From Aureibaculum flavum (GTDB lineage Bacteria; Bacteroidota; Bacteroidia; Flavobacteriales; Flavobacteriaceae), in assembly GCF_016406085.1 (NCBI RefSeq), contig NZ_JAEHFJ010000007.1, forward strand, positions 152,562-216,561: 64,000 nucleotides of DNA, in the 5' to 3' direction. Shown here in pieces: positions 1 through 9,507 of the stretch. The position numbers were made by a program, and so were the translations under genes. How positions within the stretch are numbered: the first letter of the stretch is position 1; every line of letters begins with the position of its first letter. The notes under the pieces were generated by a model. It saw only the letters and a program-made list of their open reading frames with translations. It made no database searches and was not told the DNA's origin.

Positions 1-1
1 A

Positions 2-481
2 TGGTATGTGCCTGAGTTAGATTATTGGGCAAAAAGAGAGGCTAATAATACAAAGGTTAATCCTGATATTCAGGCTATTGATGTAACTATTGCGAACTGG
101 AAAAAGGAAGAAAAAGGAGCTCATAAAATCATGATAATGGGCGATGCTGAAGATATTGATCGTGTGGTTGAGATTATAAAAGACCAATTTGATTCAGAAA
201 TCATTGGGTATCGATCAAAAGATACCTATTTAGAAATTGCTCCTAAATCCATTTCTAAAAAGACTGCCATTGAGGTTTTATTAAATAGTCATTATCCCAA
301 ATTAGCATTAGAAAATGTGGTTGCTTTTGGTGATAATTATAATGATATTGAAATGCTAAAAGCCGTTGGTGTTGGTGTCGCTGTTTCTAATGCTATAGAT
401 GAGGTGCTAGCTATAAGTAATGAAATTACAGACACCAATAAGAACGATGGTGTGGCTAAATATTTGAGAGATTTTTTATAG
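2..481 (+). CDS. HAD superfamily (Cof-type) phosphatase, C-terminal part, truncated by window edge
   Basis: The reading frame is open from base 2, so the 5' end lies outside the window and the true start is not visible. The C-terminal half carries the HAD motif IV signature GDNYNDIEML followed by a GVAVSNA stretch, typical of class IIB (Cof-type) hydrolases that dephosphorylate small phosphorylated metabolites in the cytoplasm. The preceding region (KTAIEVLL) matches the part of the fold that contains the motif III lysine. The nucleophile motif DxD is not present because it lies upstream of the window. The substrate cannot be inferred. A 141-base gap separates it from the DEAD-box gene, so the two are probably independent transcripts. 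Confidence 0.85.
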   Translation, partial: WYVPELDYWAKREANNTKVNPDIQAIDVTIANWKKEEKGAHKIMIMGDAEDIDRVVEIIKDQFDSEIIGYRSKDTYLEIAPKSISKKTAIEVLLNSHYPKLALENVVAFGDNYNDIEMLKAVGVGVAVSNAIDEVLAISNEITDTNKNDGVAKYLRDFL

Positions 482-597
482 AATTTTTGAGGGATTAAAA
501 TACAGCGTAGCGTGATTTTTATTTTGGAATATCTTTAAAAAAAATCGTCGAGTGTAAACATTACTCGTACTTGGTAATCCATCAATTATATAAACCT

Positions 598-605
598 TAT
601 CTTTG
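598..605 (+). promoter_or_regulatory. Bacteroidota -7 promoter element for the DEAD-box helicase gene
   Basis: TATCTTTG matches the Bacteroidota -7 consensus TAnnTTTG and lies 17 bases before the helicase ATG, implying a very short leader. A TTG at 571-573 is a possible -33 element but is spaced slightly too far away. Confidence 0.6.
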
Positions 606-622
606 CGAACTTATAAAAAACT

Positions 623-1909
623 ATGACATTTAAAGACTTAGGCATTGTTGAGCCGATATTAAAAGCCTTAAACGAAAAAGGCTATACAAACCCAACACCA
701 ATTCAAGAACAAGCAATACCCATTTTATTAAAAGGTAAAGACCTTATGGGCTGTGCCCAAACCGGTACCGGTAAAACGGCCGCCTTTGCCATTCCTATTA
801 TACAGCATATTTATAATAACAATCAAAACGGTAGAGATTCTAAAAAAATTAAAGCCCTAGTAGTTACACCTACACGTGAGTTAGCCATTCAAATTTTTGA
901 CAACTTTAAAATCTACGGTAAAAATACAGGCATAAAATGCAACGTTATTTTTGGCGGTGTAAAGCAACATGCTCAAACAGCAGCTCTTCGACAAGGAGTT
1001 GATGTTCTTGTGGCAACACCAGGTAGATTATTAGATTTGATGAACCAAGGTTTTATCAGCTTAAGAGATATTGAGTATTTTGTATTAGATGAGGCGGATC
1101 AGATGTTGGACATGGGGTTTATACACGATATTAAAAAAATATTAGCCAAATTACCTCAAAAAAGACAGTCACTTTTCTTTTCAGCGACAATGCCTAAAAG
1201 TATTGTAGAATTATCTAGAAAAATATTGGGTAATTTTGATACAGTGACAATAAAACCAGAACAAGCTACTGCCGAAAAAGTGGAACAAGCTATTTATTTT
1301 GTCCACAAAAAAGCAAAAATAAAACTATTAATTCATTTATTAGAAACGCAATCTATAAACTCTACATTGGTGTTTTCTAGAACAAAGCACGGAGCAAATA
1401 AAATTGTGAAATTACTTGAAAAATCGGGAATTAATGCTGCGGCTATCCATGGTAATAAATCACAGGGAGCAAGAGTTAAAGCTTTAGAAGGTTTTAAAGA
1501 TGGTAAAATAAAAGTATTAGTTGCAACTGATATTGCAGCACGGGGTATTGATATCGATGAATTAGCATTGGTTGTAAATTATGATTTACCAAATATTGCA
1601 GAAACATATGTACACAGAATTGGTAGAACAGGCCGTGCAAAAGCAAGTGGAATTGCAGTTTCATTTTGTGATCAAGAAGAAAGAGCTTATTTACGTGATA
1701 TTGAAAAATTAATCAAGCAAAAAATTCCTGTTATTTCAGAACATCCTTTTATTAATTTTAAAGATGATAATCCAGGAAGTGACGAAAAGCCAAGAAGACA
1801 GTCTAGGTCTAATAACTCATCTAATAGGGATAGTAGAAATGGGAATAAGATCAAGAAAAATCCTAATAAAAAACGTCGTGAATCTAACTCTAATTCTAGA
1901 AATAGATAA
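623..1909 (+). CDS. DEAD-box ATP-dependent RNA helicase (RhlE-like)
   Basis: A 428-residue protein with the complete set of DEAD-box motifs: Q motif near residue 28, Walker A AQTGTGKT (about 45-52), PTRELA, TPGRLLD, DEAD (156-159), SAT (187-189), and in the second RecA domain a DIAARGIDI block and HRIGRTGR. After about residue 375 comes a basic, low-complexity tail rich in R, N, S and K, typical of RhlE-type helicases and probably used for RNA contact. The expected role is unwinding of short RNA duplexes in ribosome assembly or RNA decay and cold adaptation. It is followed after 16 bases by the CIA30-like gene in the same direction, so the two may be cotranscribed. The exact paralogue (rhlE, deaD, srmB) cannot be assigned by eye. 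Confidence 0.95.
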   Translation: MTFKDLGIVEPILKALNEKGYTNPTPIQEQAIPILLKGKDLMGCAQTGTGKTAAFAIPIIQHIYNNNQNGRDSKKIKALVVTPTRELAIQIFDNFKIYGKNTGIKCNVIFGGVKQHAQTAALRQGVDVLVATPGRLLDLMNQGFISLRDIEYFVLDEADQMLDMGFIHDIKKILAKLPQKRQSLFFSATMPKSIVELSRKILGNFDTVTIKPEQATAEKVEQAIYFVHKKAKIKLLIHLLETQSINSTLVFSRTKHGANKIVKLLEKSGINAAAIHGNKSQGARVKALEGFKDGKIKVLVATDIAARGIDIDELALVVNYDLPNIAETYVHRIGRTGRAKASGIAVSFCDQEERAYLRDIEKLIKQKIPVISEHPFINFKDDNPGSDEKPRRQSRSNNSSNRDSRNGNKIKKNPNKKRRESNSNSRNR

Positions 1910-1925
1910 AGCTTTTAAATAGATT

Positions 1926-2408
1926 ATGATACTGTTTGATTTTAATGAAAATACCGACATATCTCTTTGGACAGTTACCAATGATGCTGTTATGGGAGGT
2001 AAATCGAATGGTGAATTTTTACTCGACAAAGAAGGTAATGCGGTTTATAAAGGCGAGGTGTCTTTGGAAAATAATGGCGGATTTTCTTCAGTCAAATCTA
2101 CTTTTGAACCAAAAAATATTGCGAATTATAATACTTTTGTTTTAAAGGTTAAAGGAGATGGTAAAACATATCATTTTAGAATAAAATCAGATATATCTCA
2201 ACGTCATTCTTATATCCATAAATTTGAGACTACAGGTGAATGGCAAACTATAGAAATTCCTATGGCTGATTTATATCCAGTATTTAGAGGTAGAAAGCTG
2301 GATATACCTAATTTTTCAGATAAAATTTTGGTGTCAATAATATTTCTTATTGGCAATAAGAAAAATGAATTTTTTCAATTAAAAATAGCAAGTATTGATA
2401 TAAAATAA
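1926..2408 (+). CDS. CIA30-domain protein (NADH:ubiquinone oxidoreductase intermediate-associated 30-like)
   Basis: A 160-residue protein without signal peptide. The opening block with W-x-x-x-N-D-x-V-M-G-G (TNDAVMGGKS, about residues 19-28), the GGFSS motif and the closing beta-rich region with a galactose-binding-like pattern match the CIA30 family (PF08547). In mitochondria CIA30 assists complex I assembly; bacterial members are mostly uncharacterised, so no such role should be assumed here. It lies 16 bases after the helicase gene and is probably its operon partner. Length is normal for bacterial stand-alone members. Confidence 0.8.
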   Translation: MILFDFNENTDISLWTVTNDAVMGGKSNGEFLLDKEGNAVYKGEVSLENNGGFSSVKSTFEPKNIANYNTFVLKVKGDGKTYHFRIKSDISQRHSYIHKFETTGEWQTIEIPMADLYPVFRGRKLDIPNFSDKILVSIIFLIGNKKNEFFQLKIASIDIK

Positions 2409-2491
2409 TTAGTTATATTTAACCTAATGTAAAGCTAAAATCAAAATAATTTTAAGCTTTATATTTTATTAATTATTTTAGAAGTCCGTAT

Positions 2492-3175
2492 ATGAAACCA
2501 ACTATATTTTTACTACTCATGTTTTCATTTCTTTCAAATAATAAAGTATCTGCTCAAGATTGGCCTAACCTTAATAAATTCAAAATAGACAACGCACGTA
2601 TAGCAAAAGAAGCGATTGATCAAAACCGTATTGTGTTTATGGGAAATTCTATTACGGAAGGGTGGCTGAAATTAGATACTGCTTTTTTTGACAATAAAAA
2701 TTATATAAACAGAGGGATAAGTGGGCAAACCACACCCCAAATGTTACTAAGATTTAGGGCTGATGTAATTAATTTGAAACCTAAAGTTGTGGTAATTCTT
2801 GCGGGTACAAATGATATTGCTGGCAATACTGGACCAATGAGTTTCGATATGATTATGGATAATATGAAGTCTATGTGTGAGTTGGCAAAAGCTAATGCTA
2901 TCAACGTTGTATTATCTTCGGTACTTCCTGCCTATGATTATCCTTGGCGTAAAGGATTAAATCCGAATGAAAAAATTCCCGAATTAAATAAACTATTAAA
3001 AGCATATGCTGATGAAAATGAAATGGTTTATTTAGATTATTTCTCAGCTATGGTTGATAATGATAATGGTATGAAAAAAATATATACTGAAGATGGTGTA
3101 CACCCCAATAAAGAAGGCTACCAAGTTATGGGACCTCTTGTTGAATCGGCCATTTTAAGAGCTTTGAAAAATTAA
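2492..3175 (+). CDS. Secreted SGNH/GDSL-family hydrolase (probable acetyl/acyl esterase)
   Basis: A 227-residue protein with an N-terminal signal peptide ending near VSAQ. The SGNH blocks are visible: block I GNSITEGW (serine nucleophile; Asn replaces the usual Asp of GDS), block II around NRGISG, block III GTNDIA (oxyanion Asn) and block V DGVHPNKEGY with the catalytic Asp and His. This layout resembles the PAF-acetylhydrolase and polysaccharide acetylesterase-like branch. It precedes a hexosaminidase and a chitinase, so removal of acyl groups from amino-sugar polymers is a reasonable but unproven guess. No membrane segment other than the signal is seen. Confidence 0.88.
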   Translation: MKPTIFLLLMFSFLSNNKVSAQDWPNLNKFKIDNARIAKEAIDQNRIVFMGNSITEGWLKLDTAFFDNKNYINRGISGQTTPQMLLRFRADVINLKPKVVVILAGTNDIAGNTGPMSFDMIMDNMKSMCELAKANAINVVLSSVLPAYDYPWRKGLNPNEKIPELNKLLKAYADENEMVYLDYFSAMVDNDNGMKKIYTEDGVHPNKEGYQVMGPLVESAILRALKN

Positions 3176-3387
3176 ATTACAGCTTTTTATTTTCATGATT
3201 GTTGTAATTCTAAGTCCTTCAGAATCACCTCAAAATGAAGCTACCATTACTACTTTATTCCCAATTGTAATAAATTTAGTGGTTATTCATTTTAAAAGAT
3301 ACCGTTTCCTTAGCTAGATTGGTTATTCAGCTAAATAATTAATAATAATAAATTATAATGATTATTTTTATCGCTTAATCAATCATT

Positions 3388-4992
3388 ATGAAAATTAAAG
3401 CATTCTATCCTCATTTATTCGCTATTTGCATTGGTGTTATTAGTTTAACTTCATGCGAAACCATCGTCAAAAAAACTGCTGTTCCTAAAAATTTAGCTGA
3501 GCAACAAGTGATTCCAAAACCTATCAATGTAAAGGCCACTGGTAGTTCATTTGAAATAAATAGCAATACTTCTATTCAGTATCAGTCTGACGAATTACAA
3601 CCTATTGCAACGTATCTTGCTGAAATATTACGTCCTGCTACTGGATTTGAAATTCCAGTAAAAATAATGGATTCAAAACCATCCTCTGATCATATATTTT
3701 TAACGTTAACCGATAGTGTTTCTTCTGTAGAAGGTTATCAGTTGGAGACAAAAGAAAACGGTATCGTAATCAAGGCAAATAAACCTGCGGGTTTGTTTTA
3801 TGGTGTACAAACGTTGCGACAATTATTACCGGCAAGTATTGAAAAAGGCACTAAAGTATCTGACACCTTGTTAGTGGCTACAGGAATAATTACAGATAGT
3901 CCATCATATGGTTATCGTGGTGCAATGCTCGATGTATCTCGTCACTTTTTTGGAGTAGATGATGTGAAAAGAGTAATTGATTTACTTTCAATTTATAAAA
4001 TGAATAGGTTGCATTTGCACCTTTCTGACGATCAAGGTTGGCGTATAGAAATAAAATCATGGCCAAACTTAACCACACACGGAGGAAGTTCAGAAGTAGG
4101 AGGTGGAGAAGGTGGATTTTACACGCAAGAGCAATATAAAGACATTGTTAAATACGCTCAAGATCGTTTTATAACTATTGTTCCAGAAATAGATATGCCA
4201 GGGCATACAAACGCAGCCTTAGCTTCTTACCCAGAATTAAATTGTAATGGAAAAGCACCAGAATTATACCACGGAACAAAAGTTGGTTTTAGTACATTTT
4301 GTATTGATAAAGAGATTACCTATAAATTTATTGATGATGTATTTGGTGAATTAGCAGCTATGACTCCCGGAGAATATATACATATTGGTGGAGACGAATC
4401 TCACGTTACTCCTATAAAGGATTATATTCGTTTTATTAATAGAGCTCAGAAAATTGTTGAAAAGCATGGAAAAAAAGTTGTGGGTTGGGATGAAATTGCA
4501 CATGCTACATTATTGCCAAATACTGTGGTACAATATTGGTCAAAAGGCGAAAATGCTATCAAAGGTATTGAGCAAGGAGCGAAAGTATTGATGTCTCCAG
4601 CAACAAAGGCATATTTAGATATGCAATATGATTCTATTACTCCAATTGGACTACACTGGGCCGCTTATATAGAGGTTGATGAAGCTTATAATTGGGATTT
4701 AGCCACTTTTGAGGAAGGGATTTCGAAAGAAAATATAATAGGTATAGATGCTCCTTTGTGGACTGAAACTGTTGAGACCATGGACGATATTGAGTATTTG
4801 GTCTTTCCTAGAGTTATGGGGCTAGCAGAAATAGGATGGACGCCAGCGTCTCAAAGAAGTTGGGATGAGTACAAAGTGAGACTGGGTAAGCATAAGGATA
4901 GGTTGGACGCTTTAGATATAAATTATTATCCTTCTACTCGTGTACCATGGGAATCTTTACTTAGTAGCAACGATAGTCTTGTAAAAAAATAA
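3388..4992 (+). CDS. Lipoprotein beta-N-acetylhexosaminidase, GH20
   Basis: A 534-residue protein beginning with a lipoprotein signal (SLTSC, lipidated Cys near residue 23), so it is probably anchored in the outer or inner membrane facing the periplasm or surface. Residues 40-170 look like the GH20b-type N-terminal domain. The catalytic TIM barrel starts with YRGAMLDVSRHF and carries the GH20 signature HIGGDE with the catalytic Asp336-Glu337 pair; downstream WGDE-like aromatic blocks and a PLWTE segment line the active site. The enzyme should release terminal N-acetylglucosamine or N-acetylgalactosamine from chitooligosaccharides or glycans. It fits with the GH18 chitinase that follows. A 212-base gap upstream (3176-3387) has no gene I can support, only a short dyad TTAGCT...AGCTAA near 3312-3336. 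Confidence 0.95.
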   Translation: MKIKAFYPHLFAICIGVISLTSCETIVKKTAVPKNLAEQQVIPKPINVKATGSSFEINSNTSIQYQSDELQPIATYLAEILRPATGFEIPVKIMDSKPSSDHIFLTLTDSVSSVEGYQLETKENGIVIKANKPAGLFYGVQTLRQLLPASIEKGTKVSDTLLVATGIITDSPSYGYRGAMLDVSRHFFGVDDVKRVIDLLSIYKMNRLHLHLSDDQGWRIEIKSWPNLTTHGGSSEVGGGEGGFYTQEQYKDIVKYAQDRFITIVPEIDMPGHTNAALASYPELNCNGKAPELYHGTKVGFSTFCIDKEITYKFIDDVFGELAAMTPGEYIHIGGDESHVTPIKDYIRFINRAQKIVEKHGKKVVGWDEIAHATLLPNTVVQYWSKGENAIKGIEQGAKVLMSPATKAYLDMQYDSITPIGLHWAAYIEVDEAYNWDLATFEEGISKENIIGIDAPLWTETVETMDDIEYLVFPRVMGLAEIGWTPASQRSWDEYKVRLGKHKDRLDALDINYYPSTRVPWESLLSSNDSLVKK

Positions 4993-5032
4993 GAACAATA
5001 GGGTTCTCATTACATTCTAAACTTTAAAACAT

Positions 5033-5074
5033 AAAAGTGCAAGGCTTATTTTAATCAATTTGTCTTGCACTTTT
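5033..5074 (+). terminator. Rho-independent terminator after the GH20 gene
   Basis: Arms AAAAGTGCAAG (5033-5043) and CTTGCACTTTT (5064-5074) are perfectly complementary over 11 bp with a 20-base loop and run into a T-rich tract. It separates the hexosaminidase from the chitinase, so these are not one simple operon. Confidence 0.8.
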
Positions 5075-5103
5075 TATTTTTTACCAAATCAAATTTATTG
5101 GAT

Positions 5104-6228
5104 ATGAACTACCTTTTAAAATATCTTTTTCTCAGTTTTTTATGTTTTAGTTGTTCCAAAACCAATAAAAAAGAAGAAGTAAAAAATGTTGATAATAATG
5201 ATTATAAAGTAATAGCATATGTTCAAGGTTATCAAGATAATTGGGGTGAAAATTTAGAAAAAGCAAGACAGATAACACATATTAATTATGCTTTTGCCAA
5301 CATAAAAAATGGTAAAGTTATTGAAGGTTATAGTGTAGATACGGAAGCATTAAAAAAACTAAATGCATTAAAGTCAATAAACCCCAATTTAAAAATATTG
5401 ATTTCTATTGGCGGATGGTCTTGGTCTAAAAATTTTTCAGATATCGCACTAACGGAACAATCAAGAGAAATTTTCGCAAATAGTGCCATTGATTTTATGA
5501 AAAAGCACAAGATTGATGGTATTGATTTAGATTGGGAATATCCAGGACAGAATGGTGATAACAATACATTTAGACCTGAAGACAAGGAAAATTTCACAGC
5601 TTTACTAAAACGAATTCGAGAAAAATTAGAAGCTATAAAACCAGAACATTATTTATTGACTATTGCTACAGGAGCAAATCAAGCGTATTTAGACCATACA
5701 GATATGGCAAAAGCTCATCAATACTTAGATTTTATAAATATAATGACTTATGACTATTATACTGGTGGGTCAAATAGTACTGGTCATCATTCAAACTTGT
5801 TTTCTTCGTCATTAAATCCTAATGGAGTTAGTTCTGCGAAAGCTGTAGAAGAACATGTAAACGCAGGAATTCCAATAGAGAAATTAGTGCTAGGAGTGCC
5901 CTTTTATGGGAGATGGTGGAAAGGAGTAAATGCAGAAAATAATGGATTATATCAAGACTCTTCGGGCAAAAGAGGAAGTTACAACTTCAAGGAAATTGAA
6001 GAAAATTACATTGATAAAAACGGATTTGTAGCTCTTTGGGATGATGAAGCAAAAGCTCCTTACTTATGGAATGCTAAAGAAAATCAATTTGTAACTTATG
6101 AAAATTCCAAATCACTAAAGTTTAAAATTAATTATATCAAAGATAAAAAAATGGGTGGTGTCATGTTTTGGCAATTTAACCAAGATAGTGGTACGTTGCT
6201 AAACACTATTTCAGGTAACTTAAAGTAA
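5104..6228 (+). CDS. Lipoprotein chitinase, GH18
   Basis: A 374-residue protein from the ATG at 5104. I chose this start because it gives a clean lipoprotein signal (LCFSC, Cys17), whereas the in-frame ATG at 5065 lies inside the upstream terminator. The GH18 active-site motif DxxDxDxE is present as D138, D141, D143, E145 in DGIDLDWEYPG, with Glu145 the proton donor; SIGGW (about 101-105) is the second conserved barrel strand. A MTYDYYTGG block and a terminal MFWQFNQD segment match the end of the barrel. It should hydrolyse beta-1,4-linked N-acetylglucosamine in chitin or related polymers at the cell surface. There is no carbohydrate-binding module and no T9SS sorting domain, so attachment is by lipid only. 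Confidence 0.94.
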   Translation: MNYLLKYLFLSFLCFSCSKTNKKEEVKNVDNNDYKVIAYVQGYQDNWGENLEKARQITHINYAFANIKNGKVIEGYSVDTEALKKLNALKSINPNLKILISIGGWSWSKNFSDIALTEQSREIFANSAIDFMKKHKIDGIDLDWEYPGQNGDNNTFRPEDKENFTALLKRIREKLEAIKPEHYLLTIATGANQAYLDHTDMAKAHQYLDFINIMTYDYYTGGSNSTGHHSNLFSSSLNPNGVSSAKAVEEHVNAGIPIEKLVLGVPFYGRWWKGVNAENNGLYQDSSGKRGSYNFKEIEENYIDKNGFVALWDDEAKAPYLWNAKENQFVTYENSKSLKFKINYIKDKKMGGVMFWQFNQDSGTLLNTISGNLK

Positions 6229-6396
6229 CTTAAGTGTTTAATTGTTTTATTCACGAGCAAGTAAGTGTAATCTTATTGTAACGTAATATAGCCTATCTCA
6301 GTTTTCTCAATATCTTTGGTAAATTAGTTTAGAAACTACTGACTTATTTATCATCATTCTATTGCCGTATTTTCATTTCAACTAATCATATTTACC

Positions 6397-6404
6397 TATA
6401 TTTG
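6397..6404 (+). promoter_or_regulatory. -7 promoter element for the TonB-dependent receptor
   Basis: TATATTTG matches TAnnTTTG and lies 20 bases before the ATG at 6425. The 196-base gap 6229-6424 otherwise shows no gene and no recognisable riboswitch. Confidence 0.55.
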
Positions 6405-6424
6405 TCGCCACCAAAAAAAATAGG

Positions 6425-8230
6425 ATGTTAGAAAGAAAAGTCGGTACTTTAATTGTGTTTTGTTTGTTATTTAGTGTCTTTACTAATGCACAAAAGGATA
6501 CGGTAAAATTGGAGGAGGTAATTGTTACATCAAACAGAATATCAATTCCTTATTTTAAAACTTCAAGAACAATAAATCTAATTACAGCTAAAGAAATAAA
6601 AAACTCTACGGCAACAAATGTTGTAGAAGTTTTACAACAGGTTGCGGGAATTGATGTAAGACAACGCGGTGTTGATGGTACACAATCAGATCTTTATATT
6701 AGAGGCGGTAGCTTTGATCAAACACTTATTTTAATTGATGGCATAAAAATGGATGATGCCCAAACAGGGCACCATACTATGAATGCTATGGTAGCCTTAG
6801 ATAATATAGAACGTATTGAAGTCATTAAAGGTCCAGCTGCTAGAGTATTTGGACAAAACGCCTTTGCTGGAGCTATAAATATTGTGACTAAAAAAATCCA
6901 ATCAAATGCATTATCGGCATCGCTTGGGTATGGTTCTTATAATAATTTAAAGGCATCAATAGGATATAGAAAAACCTTCGCTAATGGAGGAGGTTTTCAA
7001 ATCCATGCACAAAAACAAAAATCGGATGGTTATAGAACAAATTCTGATTTTGATAACACGGCCGTATTTTTAAAATCACAAGTTAAAAATTATAATTTTT
7101 TAGTTTCATTAAGTGAGCGAAAATTTGGTGCAGAAAATTTCTACACCTCAAATCCTGATTGGAAAGAATATGAAGAAACACAAACGAGTTTATTTGCAGT
7201 TTCTTCTGTCTACAGAGCTAAGAATTTAATTATAAAGCCTAGAATTTATTGGAGAAGAAATCAAGATATATTTTTATTGAAAAGATATGAGCCTAGTTTT
7301 TTTAGGAATTTGCATATCACAAATAAAATTGCTGCAGAAACTAATTTTGAATTGAGCTCTGATTTGGGGAAAACGGGATTTGGAATAGACTTAAATAAAG
7401 TGTTTTTGTCAAGTAATAATTTAGGTGATCGTGATCGATTTATGCTCACTTCATTTTTAGAACATCGTTTTGAAATTGGTGATTTAGATCTAACGCCGGG
7501 ATTAGCATTTACCTATTTTTCTGATTTTGATGCTCAACTATTTCCTGGTTTAGATGTTGGATATGGGGTGACAGATCACATCAAGTTATATGGAAATATA
7601 GGCTATACGTATCGGATACCAACCTTTACAGATTTATACTATTCTGATCCAGGCACGGAAGGTAATTCTGATTTAAAACCAGAATCTGCCTTGTCTGAAG
7701 AAATTGGATTTAAGTATACCACTGAAAAATTTCAGGTTAATGTTGCTGTTTTTAATCGGACTTCTGATGATTTAATTGATTATACCAAAGAGGTTGAAGC
7801 TGATAAATGGAAAGCTCAAAATTTTAGTAAAGTAAATACCAAAGGTTTTGAAACTTCAGTTAATTATAATTTTGAAGTTAGTAATTATAATCAAAATATA
7901 AAATTAGGATATAATTTTATAGATGATGATATAAAAGACGTAAACGTTGCATTTACCAGATATGGATTAAATAGTTTAAAGCATCAATTTACTTCTAGTT
8001 TACATACTCAATTTTTGTCTTTTCTAGATCAAAGTCTGAGTTTTAGATTTGTAGAAAGAACGAATGGGCAAACGTATAATTTGGTTGATTTTAAGTTAAG
8101 AGCCAAGCTAAATAAATTAGAAATTACAGCAAAGGCTAATAATATTTTTAATACGGAATATAGAGAACAAGGTTTGGTGCCTATGCCAAAAGGAAATTTT
8201 ATGTTCGGATTAACCTATAATTTATATTAA
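6425..8230 (+). CDS. TonB-dependent outer-membrane receptor (BtuB-like, without SusD partner)
   Basis: A 601-residue protein with a signal peptide ending at TNAQ, a short N-terminal TonB-box-like segment (VKLEEVIVTSNR), a plug domain (about 45-160) with LYIRGGSFDQTLILIDG and IERIEVIKGPAARVFG, and a beta-barrel ending in an aromatic C-terminus (GLTYNLY). It has no CarboxypepD_reg or STN domain and no SusD gene follows, so it belongs with compact BtuB/FepA-like receptors rather than the SusC class. Energy comes from TonB-ExbBD elsewhere. The substrate is unknown: the upstream chitinolytic genes suggest an amino-sugar product, but vitamin B12, siderophores or metal chelates are equally compatible with the fold. 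I find no cobalamin riboswitch upstream. Confidence 0.88.
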   Translation: MLERKVGTLIVFCLLFSVFTNAQKDTVKLEEVIVTSNRISIPYFKTSRTINLITAKEIKNSTATNVVEVLQQVAGIDVRQRGVDGTQSDLYIRGGSFDQTLILIDGIKMDDAQTGHHTMNAMVALDNIERIEVIKGPAARVFGQNAFAGAINIVTKKIQSNALSASLGYGSYNNLKASIGYRKTFANGGGFQIHAQKQKSDGYRTNSDFDNTAVFLKSQVKNYNFLVSLSERKFGAENFYTSNPDWKEYEETQTSLFAVSSVYRAKNLIIKPRIYWRRNQDIFLLKRYEPSFFRNLHITNKIAAETNFELSSDLGKTGFGIDLNKVFLSSNNLGDRDRFMLTSFLEHRFEIGDLDLTPGLAFTYFSDFDAQLFPGLDVGYGVTDHIKLYGNIGYTYRIPTFTDLYYSDPGTEGNSDLKPESALSEEIGFKYTTEKFQVNVAVFNRTSDDLIDYTKEVEADKWKAQNFSKVNTKGFETSVNYNFEVSNYNQNIKLGYNFIDDDIKDVNVAFTRYGLNSLKHQFTSSLHTQFLSFLDQSLSFRFVERTNGQTYNLVDFKLRAKLNKLEITAKANNIFNTEYREQGLVPMPKGNFMFGLTYNLY

Positions 8231-8392
8231 TCAACCATAGCATAATACTCCAAAAGGGTTTGTTTTTATCAAGTAAAAATATTTGGCAAAGGTTATGATT
8301 TTTATAAAGTAGATAACTCTAGTGGAGTTAATAAATGAGATTATAATTGCAAATTCTTACAAATCCGTATATTTATACCCAAACCTTTTTTC

Positions 8393-9499
8393 ATGAGATT
8401 TTTACTGTTATTTGTGTTTGTATTTAGTATTGCTTGCTCACAACCCAATACAACTCCACTTGAACAAGTTTTAGCATCTGAAAACCAGAAGATACGTGCA
8501 GTAATGGATAGCTTAGAGCAGTACGAGGTGCAAATTTTATATACGGAAGTAATTAGAGATGAAGCTAATATACCTTCATTTAAAGATGATAGGTTTCAAG
8601 TTAATGATAGTAATTATTTTTATCCTGCAAGCACTGTAAAATTTCCAACCACAATTTTGGCTTTGGAAAAGCTAAATGAAGATGGTCGTTTTGACAGAAA
8701 TACCAATTTTTTTGTTGAAGGAGATACTTTAGTCACAACATTTGGTAATGAAATTAAGAAAATATTTGCAGTTAGTGACAATACGTCTAACAATAGGTTA
8801 TTTGAATATTTAGGGCAAGATGAAATCAATAATCGATTAGAAAGTAAAGGAATAAATGCTCGTATTTCACATAGATTATCTATTCCTAATTCAGATGAAC
8901 TAACGACAAAATCACTGGTCTTTTATTTAAATGACAGTACCACAACTCCTACAAAGTCTATAATTAATAAACCTTTAGAACCGCTAACTATTAAAAAATT
9001 AAGCAAAGGAGTAGGCTATTTAGATGATGATGAGTTGATCAAAGAACCGATGAGTTTTTCCTTTAAAAACTATTTACCTATCACTTCATTGCATAATACA
9101 ATGAAGCAATTGATGTTTCCTGAACTATATCCGAAAGAAAAACAGTTTCATTTAACAGAAAGTGACAGAGAATTTTTAATCAATATGATGAAAATAACAC
9201 CAAAGGAAGCTGGTTATATTGGTGATGATTATTACGACAGTTATGTGAATTTTTTGGTTTTTGGAGATGATAAAGCACCAATGCCAGATACTATAGAAAT
9301 TTACAATAAGGTTGGGTATGCTTATGGATACTTAACTGATTGTGCGTATATCAAAAATAGAAAAACGAATAAAGAATATATTATTACGGCCACTATTCAT
9401 ACCAATAAAAATAAAATTTATAATGATGGTGTTTATGAAACAGAATCCATCGGAATTCCTTTTTTGGCAGAGTTAGGTAGGCAGTTAGTTATTGAATAA
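8393..9499 (+). CDS. Lipoprotein serine hydrolase, class A beta-lactamase-like
   Basis: A 368-residue protein with a lipoprotein signal (FSIAC). The catalytic motifs of penicillin-interacting serine hydrolases are visible: SxxK as S80-T-V-K83 in the FYPASTVKF context, SDN at 128-130 and a KVG triad replacing KTG near the C-terminus in KVGYAYG. This fits the beta-lactamase2 family (PF13354). The middle section (about 170-250) is longer than in true class A enzymes, and I cannot place Glu166, so hydrolysis of beta-lactams should not be assumed; a D,D-carboxypeptidase or other amidase/esterase is possible. It converges on the YciI-like gene with only 8 bases between stop codons. Confidence 0.8.
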   Translation: MRFLLLFVFVFSIACSQPNTTPLEQVLASENQKIRAVMDSLEQYEVQILYTEVIRDEANIPSFKDDRFQVNDSNYFYPASTVKFPTTILALEKLNEDGRFDRNTNFFVEGDTLVTTFGNEIKKIFAVSDNTSNNRLFEYLGQDEINNRLESKGINARISHRLSIPNSDELTTKSLVFYLNDSTTTPTKSIINKPLEPLTIKKLSKGVGYLDDDELIKEPMSFSFKNYLPITSLHNTMKQLMFPELYPKEKQFHLTESDREFLINMMKITPKEAGYIGDDYYDSYVNFLVFGDDKAPMPDTIEIYNKVGYAYGYLTDCAYIKNRKTNKEYIITATIHTNKNKIYNDGVYETESIGIPFLAELGRQLVIE

Positions 9500-9507
9500 A
9501 CTTCAAT

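Noticed and set aside
5065..5103. Longer start for the GH18 chitinase at 5065
   Set aside because: The segment overlaps the right arm of the terminator after the GH20 gene and precedes a proper lipoprotein signal starting at 5104.
6229..6424. Cobalamin riboswitch upstream of the BtuB-like receptor
   Set aside because: No B12-box-like sequence or long structured leader is visible; the -7 box lies only 20 bases before the ATG.
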